DNA of 64,000 bases from Gyrodactylus bullatarudis. Taxonomy: Eukaryota; Platyhelminthes; Monogenea; Gyrodactylidea; Gyrodactylidae. A program made the translations under genes and the position numbers. The number at the start of each line of letters is the position of its first letter. The stretch's first letter is position 1. Shown in pieces: positions 11,901 through 21,642 of the stretch. Location: assembly GCA_012064415.1 (NCBI GenBank), contig SSNU01000311.1, forward strand, positions 280,787-344,786. The letters are read 5' to 3'. The notes below the pieces were generated by a model that ran no database searches, was not told the DNA's origin, and saw only the letters and a program-made list of their open reading frames with translations.

Positions 11901-14900
11901 TGTAGTATAGAGTGAAAGTAAGAAAGCGGAATTATATTAGTTCTTTCTATACATATACAAGTCTTGTACAGAATTTTGCCTAGCACATACAAACAATGCG
12001 TTGAGATGAATAATGAAAAACATTTGGACAGGAAATAAAATATAATACTGTATTAGTAGGTTCTTATATGAACCAGTAAATTAGAATGTAAGCAATGTGC
12101 TAAGTCACAAATCGTAAAAGAGCTAAGCCTGAGTCAACTACAACTCATCATCATTACTCCAGGTAGATATTTCATTATTCAGACTAAATTCTTATGTTCT
12201 CCTCCCTCCACAACGTAATACCTAATGCACACTAGAGACAAATCAGCTGGAAAACTTCATTATCCAAAAGTACTTGGATGAAATTAAATTTAAATGTAAT
12301 TTAAGGAATGTACCGAACTCTAGTAGAGGCACAACAAGTTACAAAGAATCAACTTGTAAAATGTTTAATTGAGAAATTTGAGTCCAAATTAATTAATTAA
12401 TTTGGAACATGTTAGTTATATAGATCCAAGAAAGTTATAGTAGCTAACAAGTTATTCATTAAAAGTCGATAAGAATTAACCTTGATGCATCCAAGACTTG
12501 AATTCCAAGTACCTCAGTGATAAGGAAAACTCTCAAGAGAGAAATAAGATAATACAGTGTATTGTTAAAAATATACTTTCTCAAGTGTGTTTTTTTAAAA
12601 TAAATTTCCAACAAAATTACATTATCTTTTATGAATCAATTTTTCAGATCATAAAATCAGATTAGCTATATGAAAGTCTATACTAAATCATACACTAACT
12701 TAATTTGCATCGGAAAAAGCTGTGTATTCGATAGTTTTCATATCTAGCTGTTTTCTTTCAAATAACTCAAAAAACCTTTATTCATCTCTGTAAATCTTTG
12801 GGCAATTACCTAAAGATAGATTTTTGATTAGACGGTATTCAGATAATGAATTATCTTTTTTTGGTTTAAATCTACAAAATCTTTATCTGTTTATTGATAA
12901 CACGGGAAAGATGAAAGGAATTTCATTATAATGAAAAAATTCTTTCATTTCGTCTGCGTAATAGTTTGTTAGCCAATATGGGTATTATTAAAAAAACTGC
13001 CTGTTTTATGTACAATGTGCCAATATTTTTCAATTTGTAGTGCTTTCATTTTTCTTATATTCATATAATATTTCCTTGTTTTAAATTCAGTCCCGATCTA
13101 AATATATACAAGAGTTTGTCCACAAATGAAATGTATTCTTCTTTGAATTTACCTTTACATGATAATAAAAAAATTAGGAATCGTTTATTACAGGTGATTC
13201 TTTTCAAATACAAAATCAACAAAATCCAGCGGAGATTGATCTCAATTAATAACAGTTACTCAAGCAAGGGTCATGGAGAAAAATCAAGTTTGTTGATCAA
13301 CAAGAAATGAAAACTATGGAAAAAATTAATTAATTACTAAACGATTAGAACAATAATTGCTTTCATGAGAGTAAAAAGAGTAAGTAAAGAGATGAGGGCT
13401 ATTATAAAAATTGTACAATGTACATTTTATAGATAAAACATGTATAAAGTCCATTGAATGCATTCAGAATGAGTTTCCTGCATAATCTTGACTAGAAGAG
13501 AAAAAAATGCTTCAACATATGTACTACAAGTGTACTATGTATATAATTTTAGTCTGAGATAAAAAATATATCCTTCTTTAGTATGAGAATCTTTTCAATT
13601 AAAATGTACAGAGAGCAATTCCGAGGATTCAGGAAGGTGGTCAGCTTCTATTTTAATATATATTTTTTAATAATTACTATTTTATTGCTGAAAACTTTCA
13701 CGACGAAAAGTATCGAAACTTTATAAAGAGAAAAGTTAAGGCAGTATATAGAGATTTTATTGAAAACTTTGACTTGTGATTTATAATTTCATACTGCACT
13801 AAAAATATAATTCCGAGAAATTATCAGACATTATTATTAGAATTGTCTAAAAATCTACTAATATATTGTATTATTAGATAGGAGGATAAGATATCCATCA
13901 TGATAGACATTGGGCGGATCAATTGAAAAAAAAAAACAAAATCTTCCGAAATTATTTTTCATAATTACTTTATTCAATATAATATGTACGAGTTTAATTG
14001 AAAAAATAGCTATACAAATTGTTGTTAGGAGGGGTGAAAATGTCTGGTAAAGTACTGATTGAAGGTGTCAAATCTGGGATTCTACAAAAGGACGCAATCA
14101 ACTGTAGTTCTTATTAATTACAATTCGATAAGTGACTATAGTCTTTTGTTATCTCTCATTCGATGCGAACAGGTCCCACGTCTCTCACTAGAAATAATTT
14201 TGTATCTAATTTATATGCTGGTAAAGAATTGAGACTTTTCTTCGATAATACTAGTTCCTAAGCATATACATCAGATCTGAAATTTTTACTTGCCAGGCTT
14301 CAAAAAAGATTACAATTTAACTAGTACAGCTATACATTTTTTTCACGTAGTCAAAAAATAATAATTCTAGGATCAAAATTATACTCATTATTCATATTGG
14401 AATGATAATGAGCAGAAAACTAAATCTCAAATCACATCAAGAGTTCATATAGATTGAGTAGCTACATTGTGATAGATATTTTTGAAAAATAAAAACAACT
14501 GCTATCTATATTTTTATTTTTTGATAATATTATTATTGAAGAATGAGAGTGATTGATTCAAAGAGACTGAGAATTTCACACGATAACTTATATCATCATC
14601 TTCATAATTAGCAGCTTAGCAACGTGAATTAATAATTAATTTCTACTGTAAAAAACAGAGAAAAATAAAAATGCCATTTACACGTTAAAGAAGTATTTTA
14701 AATCCAAAATATACACTTGAGTTATATCTGAAACAGTTTGAGGAAACTCTGTCTAACATGAAGATTCTACATTGAAAAAGTTTTATTTGCACAATGTCTA
14801 ATGATAAATCACACACCTGTTGTTTTGAGTATAGGATAAAAGATGACTCAAAAAAATATTGTCCTTGAAAAGTTATCATGTGAAAAATTACTCACTTTTC

Positions 14901-15804
14901 GTCAATTTTATAGATGTTTAATCCCAGAGCATCAATACCCAACAGAAGATCTGTGCCTTTTCGATTTTTTATTTCAAAATAGCTAACACCATACGTTTCA
15001 AGGTCTTGTGCTACTTTGAGATAATTGATCATAGCATCTTCAGATAACATTTCGTGATGTTCTCGGTACCAGTTTACAATTTTTTCTTCCCATTGTATAT
15101 TCGTCAAATTATGCTGATTAATAATTCTAAAAATTAGAAGATAATGAAGGATGAAGTGATCCATTTTATTTTCTTTTTAAATGACTAATTTTATGATCAT
15201 TATAATACAAAATGCATTTAATCAATAGATTTTTTGAGTGAGAATATCTACATATTCTTACTCAACATACCTTTCTGGTAAAAGTTTTTCATTATTGAAA
15301 TACCCTTGAAGCATAATACGCTCGTCAAAATCTCCGTATTTAGCCTGACAGGCGTAAGAAGCTAATAAAACAGCAGTTTCAGCTGGACAATAAAATTCGC
15401 TTTTTAAAATACTATCTTTGACTTGAAGGAAAAAAAGTTTTTGGGTTATATCTTGGATTAGTTCATTCTCGACATCTTCAGGAAAGTATTTTGCACGGAA
15501 TCTGAATAAAAGGGGAGTTGTCTTCTTTATATTTTGAGAAACAACCTTTTTGTTGAGTTTAAGCCAGGTAAGATCATCTTTCGTATCATAATGTTGTAAT
15601 CCAAAATACCAAACTTCTCTTAAGCCAATAGTTTTGACAACCTAATTAACATATGAATAGACAAGTTTACATACTTGTTCAAACAGTTGACGACCAGTAG
15701 TAGATCTTTGAATTGAAAATTCGAGTTCTGCATCAATAGTCGTAACTTTAACATTTATCTATGTATAATTAAATATTCCTTACAAGTTTCGGCTTAGAAA
15801 ACAT
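8927..15804 (-). CDS. Moe: Ezrin/radixin/moesin (ERM) family protein
   Basis: I read ten coding exons on the minus strand: 15784-15804 (proposed), 15675-15758, 15271-15641, 14896-15126, 10964-11060, 10410-10808, 10064-10279, 9771-9884, 9256-9310 and 8927-9192. All junctions are GT-AG and keep phase; the product is about 617 aa (fly Moesin 578). Residues 1-300 form the FERM domain ([72 protein letters not shown]). A helical linker follows, then the C-ERMAD ending [19 protein letters not shown], which keeps the regulatory Thr of KTLRQ and the F-actin site. ERM proteins link membrane receptors and PIP2 to cortical actin. The RRRRQDT and NTKK ending match ERMs, not Merlin. The large intron 11061-14895 contains no recognisable gene. 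The first exon is the least certain: it gives MFSKPKL before INVKV and needs a 25-nt intron. Confidence 0.93.
11061..14895 (-). other. Large intron 4 of the ERM gene (3.8 kb)
   Basis: This intron is bounded by a minus-strand donor at the GAAAA|GTGAGT junction and the acceptor TTTCTCATAG. It contains AT-rich sequence and a short CT microsatellite at 11480-11495. I see no nested gene; the open frames at 11647-11910 and 14685-14879 have the length expected by chance at this base composition. Confidence 0.7.
15642..15674 (-). other. 33-nt intron of the ERM gene
   Basis: The interval starts GTATGT and ends TTAATTAG on the minus strand. It separates ...RQLFEQ from [10 protein letters not shown], which are contiguous in all ERM proteins. 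Reading through would hit the in-frame TAG, so removal is needed. Confidence 0.85.
15759..15783 (-). other. Proposed 25-nt intron of the ERM gene
   Basis: The interval starts GTAAGG and ends TACATAG on the minus strand, between MFSKPKL and [12 protein letters not shown]. Ezrin begins MPKPINVRVTT, so the join fits the family. Without removal the frame stops at TAA within four codons. If the real first exon lies farther upstream, this intron would not exist. Confidence 0.5.
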
Positions 15805-16387
15805 TTTTCTAGTCAGTAGTTATATAACAGAAAAAATTTGTTCATTTTCGATAAAAGATTGTGTTAGTTTACAGATTTGAATTATACACGTGTTTAAACC
15901 TTTACCTTCAAAGACCTTTTTTGTTGTAATCAATCAATGAAATATTGCACTGAATAATATGCAAATTTTAAAATTAAATTTTGTCGAATTTATTATGGTT
16001 AATACACAGTCATACTATTTGCTATATCTTGACTGTCACTCACACATTCTATAAAAAATTCCTAACCTAAACTCATTGTATTATTTCATTTGAGAACAGG
16101 CTGATTTTGCAATTTCTTCGCATGATGCGTTTACTATTCTTATCGAAACATCATCTTTTCAAATCTCAATCTTGATTTGTACTTCATTATTATATTGGAG
16201 AATCATATAAGAATAATGGCTATTGTGAATTACAAAGTTCCTAGAATTACTTGAAGTTAAAGTTTAACAGTGAGTTTATTATAAACTGTTTATATCTATA
16301 AATATTTTCTTCAATCTTATTAAATTGAAATAATCATTTATTATGTAGAAACCTGTATTGTCTCGAAAAGAGACGAAATAATCTTCA

Positions 16388-16393
16388 TTTATT
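16388..16393 (-). terminator. Poly(A) signal of the allatostatin-C-like gene
   Basis: A minus-strand AATAAA lies 61 nt after the TAA stop, a normal position for a short 3' UTR. Confidence 0.65.
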
Positions 16394-16454
16394 ACAAGTT
16401 ATAATTTATAACACAACATTGCTCTTAACCATCTTTCAGGTGAAAGTGGACAAT

Positions 16455-16683
16455 TTATTTTCCATAACATGATACTGGGTTAAATTCGCATTGAAGTGAT
16501 CTCTTTCTCATCTCGATATAATCTCGAACATCAGGTCTATAGTTCTATAAAAAACATAGTATAATTTTGTCATAAACTTACGGAATCATAAAGTTTCTTG
16601 TCAGATCCAAATTCTGCACTTGTCATTGCAATGATCATCATCACCACCAAAAGATTCAGGATAAAATTGTAAAATTTGTTCAT
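16455..16683 (-). CDS. AstC: Allatostatin-C-family neuropeptide precursor
   Basis: Two exons (16582-16683 and 16455-16544) are joined in phase 0 across a 37-nt intron (GTAAGT...TTTTATAG). The prepropeptide is 63 aa. Residues 1 to about 23 form a signal peptide with a hydrophobic core FILNLLVVMMIIAM ending TSA. A short acidic spacer follows, then EMRKR and the peptide SLQCEFNPVSCYGK immediately before the stop. Cleavage after KR, removal of the last Lys and amidation from Gly would give SLQCEFNPVSCY-amide, with one disulfide. The ring C-x6-C with core FNPVSC matches allatostatin C (CYFNPISCF). Amidation from a terminal GK is a hallmark of the AST-CCC type (CAFNAVSCFGK). Glu replaces the ring Tyr or Ala, and Tyr the terminal Phe. 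These peptides act on somatostatin-like GPCRs. A TATA box (16733-16739) and a poly(A) signal (16388-16393) frame the gene. Confidence 0.9.
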
Positions 16684-16732
16684 GTCTTATTCTAGAGATG
16701 TTTTTAAGAAATGTATTATGTTTTAATCTTCC

Positions 16733-16739
16733 TTTTATA
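16733..16739 (-). promoter_or_regulatory. TATA box of the allatostatin-C-like gene
   Basis: On the minus strand this reads TATAAAA inside CAATATATAAAAGGAAG, about 50 nt upstream of the ATG at 16683. It predicts a transcription start near 16705 and a 5' UTR of about 20-25 nt. Confidence 0.7.
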
Positions 16740-17388
16740 TATTGACCGGGACTATATATAATAGGTATTATCTATTGGATTAGGATGAATATAATATTTT
16801 TCGACGTATAAAAGTGAAAAACTCAAGTCATTATGAGAAGAATGCGTGGGAGTTTTCCTACAATCTTAGTACATGAATTTCTAAATTTAAAGAAAAACAA
16901 TAAGACCACAATACATAACAATATTCTTTTATCTTATTGTAAAATAATTCTAATTAGTCCAATTTTAACGAACTAGTTGGCCAGTTATCCATAAAAGACT
17001 TTCTCTGAGTAATTTGAATACAATTCTAGTTTATATAAAATCATCACTCGTTTCAAGTTGACAAGTAAATTTCTTCTAATCATCTAATTAATAAAAACCA
17101 TGAGTGGCGTGATTTATCTCTTCCCATCTATTTTTGAGCAGAGGAATTTAATTTTATAATCTCATTTAATAAAGAAAAAAGTAATTATTCTGTTGGATAC
17201 AGAAACAACTGAGCTCTTTCAAAGTTAATTCTAACTAATAAATGTAGGTATTTTTTGATGAAAAAATTTATTTATCCAATAGTTAATCTCGAATTAAAAA
17301 AAAGAATTACAAATATGAGTCTTGGTTATTGAGTACAATATGGTTTAATTAAATAATTCGAATTTATATCTTTTGATTGTGGAACTAG

Positions 17389-17732
17389 CATGTGAAGAAA
17401 GGCACATTTGTTGCGAATTTGCAAACCAGAGCGGGAGTAGATGTCAATGTTGAAACTGGTCTTCAGGACAAGAGTGTTGTTAAGCAGGCACGTGAACTTC
17501 AATTTGTTCCTGGTAAGGTATGGAGTCGGCGAGGGTTCTCTGCATCGAATCTGGAGAGAGATTGAGAAGGCAAGTCTGCGAAATAGGTATCCCTTCTACA
17601 TCAATGCTTCTTTATGAATTCTATTTTCACATTAAACAACGGTATTCGTTGGAATACGAGAGAAAAAATGATATATCAGCTTTAGTTAACTGTCCAAGTT
17701 TCGATTCTCAATTGGCCACACTGTATGAGTAA
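17389..17732 (+). pseudogene. GC-richer coding-like remnant, unidentified
   Basis: This island is clearly richer in G+C than its surroundings. One frame is open from 17389 to the TGA at 17563-17565 and contains ETGLQDKSVVKQARELQF. Another frame is open from 17520 to 17732 and contains YEFYFHIKQRYSLEYERK. The overlap in two frames suggests a broken gene or transposon protein with a frameshift near 17520. I do not recognise a family. It lies 750 bp upstream of the SWIM-domain element but outside its terminal repeats. Confidence 0.3.
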
Positions 17733-18264
17733 TACTCATTGAGTATCGTGAACTATAATTTATCACTGGAAATTTCAAAATTATGCATGCAAAAACTAGG
17801 AAATCCACCATTATTGATATCTTTCAAATAAAACAATGGTCAAAATATTAGAATTACAAGGCTCAAGATTCTGTTCAAATATCAAATCTGTTGCCAGTAT
17901 CAAATGGAAACTAATAGATGTTTGTCTTTAAGTAAGTTCTAAACTGCTTCTGATCAGAATTTCCATGTTTAATCACACAAATCGGCATCATCTACATTGT
18001 AAATTCTACAGTATTGAGTAGGGTTTATTAACATATTAATATTCACATTTAGCATAATACCAAATTAAAGAAAATGAAAGCTCAGTAATCCACAGTTGTT
18101 TTCGAGGACGAAAAATCTGCCAATTAATTGATTCTTCTCAAGTCAATTTAAAATTTTGTAAATAATATGGATGCCATATCCATAGTTCATAAGTGAGTCA
18201 TTCTACTTGAGCTTATTGAATAAATTCTTCAACTTTAATTTTTTTTACGTCACCAATGATAAAG

Positions 18265-18368
18265 TACTATTTAATACTAATTAATAGTATTTATACTAAT
18301 TTACTATTTAATACTAATTAATAGTATTTATACTAATTTACTATTTAATACTAATTAATAGTATTTAT
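18265..18368. repeat. 37-bp tandem repeat, about 2.8 copies
   Basis: The unit starts TACTATTTAATACTAATTAA and recurs with starts at 18265, 18302 and 18339, essentially without mismatch. Each unit contains a near-palindrome (ATACTAATTAATAGTAT). The copies have hardly diverged, so the array is recent. Confidence 0.9.
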
Positions 18369-18472
18369 AATCGATGGATAATTGTTAATGTTACACAGAC
18401 TAATAGACTTTATAGAATAGAAAGTTTTTATTTTCACAAATTATTTACATAATTATATTGCTAGTCACAAAA

Positions 18473-19379
18473 TTTATTCATGGGTTAATTCCAAAAATCT
18501 CCCCAAAGCAAAGAATGACCCCAATGAAAATTTCAGCTCTTGTACTCATATCAATTATAAATAATAGTAATTATTCTTATTTTAAAGTTTTCATCTCCCT
18601 CAATACTATTAATTATAACCAATAACTGACAAATTAGTTTTAATATTTTTTACGAACCATAAATTAATACTCATTCATAGAGTGATGGAGGGGTAGGAGA
18701 AAAATTTATAATTTGATGAGATTATCATTGAGATATTCGTTATTATTCAAAACATGTCTTCACTAACTGTCGGTCTCAGTTACGAAACCAAAGAACAAGT
18801 GAAAATTTTTGTCATGGACCACTCAATCGCTACTCAGAAGTCATTCAAAGTGAAGAATCTAGGTTTTTACAAATTTTCGCTACGCCTAAAGATGATCTAT
18901 TTTATGTTTCTCAAGATCGCAATAGTGAAATAAGAAGAGTCGTTAATTTCAATAAACTCCAATGCTCTTGTAGTTTTGCAATGATTAATGGATATCCTTG
19001 TAATCATCTGTGTGCCGTCGCTATTAAGTTAGAAGTTCCCCCTGAAAAATATGTTCCAAATAAATTCAAAGTAATCTCCTTGAAAGCAGCTTACTCGGAG
19101 ATTATCATGCTGTGTGACGTCGAAAATCTGAAAGAGTCAGAACTTGAAGGTTACAGAATAAATAAAACACGTGAAAGACCATGTAAAAGCCGTAAGAAAT
19201 CAAAAGCTGAAAAAAAATGTAATGAAATTTAGTGTTCAATATAATTATTGCTTGTTATTTACAAAAAGTATTTTCTTTTGAAAATTTTTGGGGTGATTAT
19301 CGGAAATTTTTTTTCTTTGTGGAGATTTTCGGAAAATTTTTTCCTTTGGGGTGATTTTTGGAATTAACCCATTTATTCA
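18473..19379 (+). mobile_element. SWIM-domain DNA transposon (MULE-like), internally deleted, with 8-bp TSD
   Basis: The element proper is 18481-19371 (891 bp). It starts TGGGTTAATTCCAAAAATC and ends with the inverse; the terminal repeats match at about 27 of 29 positions. Direct repeats TTTATTCA flank it at 18473-18480 and 19372-19379. Inside is a protein remnant starting at the ATG near 18754 and ending at 19232, with one frameshift near 18868. Its C-terminal part has a SWIM zinc motif CSCSFAMINGYPCNH (CxCx10CxH) and a basic tail. SWIM fingers accompany MULE transposases, whose usual target duplication is 8-10 bp. No DDE catalytic region is present, so this is a non-autonomous derivative. 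The superfamily call rests on SWIM plus TSD length. Confidence 0.8.
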
Positions 19380-21028
19380 TATTATGATTGTTTAATAAAC
19401 ATTGGATTAATTTTTGGATTAGGTTTTTTTCTATTCATGATAACGGATTCTAAGCCAAAGGGGGAAAAAGTTAGTTTTTATGAGGTATTGGTAGTAGCTC
19501 ATCTGTGTATTGGATTCTCTCTTATGAAGTTCTTCCTGATATACCAATCAGAAAGGGAGGACCATAGTCAATTTTAGATTGTAATATATTTTCATCCTTG
19601 AATTTGGATCTGAGATAAATCTTCTCACAAGATTTACTAATTAGTTTCTTTTAAAATTCTTCTGATTATATAATTTAAAAATACGTATGTAATACATATT
19701 ATATATCAAATAGTTGAAATTTTTTCAAAGATTTCATGAATTTTCAATGTAAATTAATTCATCACTGATAATTTTATTTAAACGAGTCAAATCTGAAAAA
19801 AATGTTGATGACTTTTTGTATTCTCAATTTATGGCTCAGATGACTGGCCTATCTGAAAGTATTATTAGTGAATTTTAAATGTTCCTAAAAACCAATAATA
19901 ATAAAATAATTAACCTTTCGTTTCAATTCACACAAAATAAATGAACTGAATAAGTTTACACTCCAAAAATCTCCATTAACTTGAAAAAAATAAGTGCTTT
20001 CCAACTAGATTATTAATCTCGAGTTTTATTCCAAGAGATGTCTTAATTTAGTTTTAAAATTAAATTTAGGGGACACCTCATTCTAAGGAAACATATTGTT
20101 GCTATAAAATATAAATTACGTCTTTATTAGTTAAGATGAGTTAAAAGTGATAACTTGACCAAGATAATATTTCCTTACGCTTCCTTGAAACTGCGCACCT
20201 CTGAGAATTTCCTAAAGTATTTGGAATTCGAATATCACCTATGATATAAACCATATTTGGATTTTACTTTCCTCGATGCTATGATGATCCAATTTTAAGA
20301 TACTAATTCTCTCTGAAGATTGAGATTTTTTTTGACTCTGGAATAAGATTGAATCTGATTTTACTATCAAAGGACCCTCTTAAGATATGAATTTCCTGGA
20401 AAGTCCTCTTCAAAATTATTTTCCCATAGAATCTTATGCTTATTTTTTGTCTCTATAATTTTGATTGAATGCTTTCGATTTTGACTCAAAATATTGATTC
20501 AAAAAGTTCTTTTCATGTCATGAGAGTTTTATAGAAAATTCGTTCAAAAAATTTATACCTAATAAAGTTGTTTTATGATGATTAGATTTTATGTTCTAAC
20601 AAACATGGTGAATATAGTTTTTGCTTTGTAACAAATTCAATGAGTTGCAAGGGGTATTTGATACTTTTATATTTGTTTCTTTTTATGTGTACTATATTTT
20701 CTACTAATAAAGCTTCACTTTCAGCATTAATATGAGCATAAGGAACATTTTTGTCTGTTAAACCAATTATCTCTTTAAAATATTTCTTAAAATATACTCA
20801 CGAGTAACTAGAATAATTCAAAATATTAAAAAAATATCCTAAGACACTAGGTAAAACAAGGATATATTCAAATTCAAAATAGAATCTGGAATCTTCCATA
20901 ATTCTACAGTATTTGGTTTTAATATATTTTCTTTCAATATTCTTATATTTTTTTCATTTATTTGCTGAAAAAATTAGTCAAAGTAAATTTTTTTCATATT
21001 GTTGTCGAAAGTGTCAGAAATATAAAAA
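19380..21028. other. AT-rich intergenic sequence
   Basis: I see no gene, RNA or well-bounded repeat here. Stop codons are dense in all six frames. Confidence 0.5.
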
Positions 21029-21642
21029 TTAGGGATAATTACAAAAAGTAGAAGATAGATCATCAATAACTAAAAGGTCTATTCAGTGTATTTACATAAA
21101 GTAGAAGAGTATTAGGAAATTTTCATACTATACAAATTCTACACTATTCACGCTTACTTCTGCACACTGATATGATAAATGTTTATTTTGGTGAAATAAT
21201 CTATCACCGCTTCTGTAGAATTGAAAGATAAACTGAAAAACAAGGTCTGCACATCTTAATTGATAGTATCCTGAGATAGATTGAGACGGTTTATAATTCC
21301 TTCCAACTTTTTCGGAAAATTCATCATGAAAGAGAATTCTAGGACATTTGAAATTAGTAAATTATTAAAGGTCTTGTAACTCTTAAAGATCCAGGGAAAT
21401 TCAACATGTTCCTAAATCTATTCTATTGATTGCAACGTGTGCTCTAGCTACTTCTACTATTTGTAAGATTAAAAAATAATACTTCTAAGTAATGAAAAGT
21501 GTATTCGAAACATTAAGTGTAAAGTGTGTCATAAATACTTGTATTGAATGAAAACTTCCTAAATCTCTTCTACTTTATGTAAATACACTGAATAGACCTT
21601 TTAGTTATTGATGATCTATCTTGTACTTTTTGTAATCCCTAA
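21029..21642. mobile_element. 614-bp element with ~95-bp terminal inverted repeats
   Basis: The left arm (21029-21127) and right arm (21548-21642) are reverse complements with few differences. They share the outer motif TTAGGGAT and the block ATAACTAAAAGGTCTATTCA. The interior has no open frame. Long TIRs with a non-coding core are typical of MITEs and other non-autonomous DNA transposons. I could not define a target duplication. Confidence 0.8.

Noticed and set aside
17389..19232. One single transposon from the GC-rich island through the SWIM gene
   Set aside because: The TIRs and TSD place the element boundary at 18481, so the island lies outside it.
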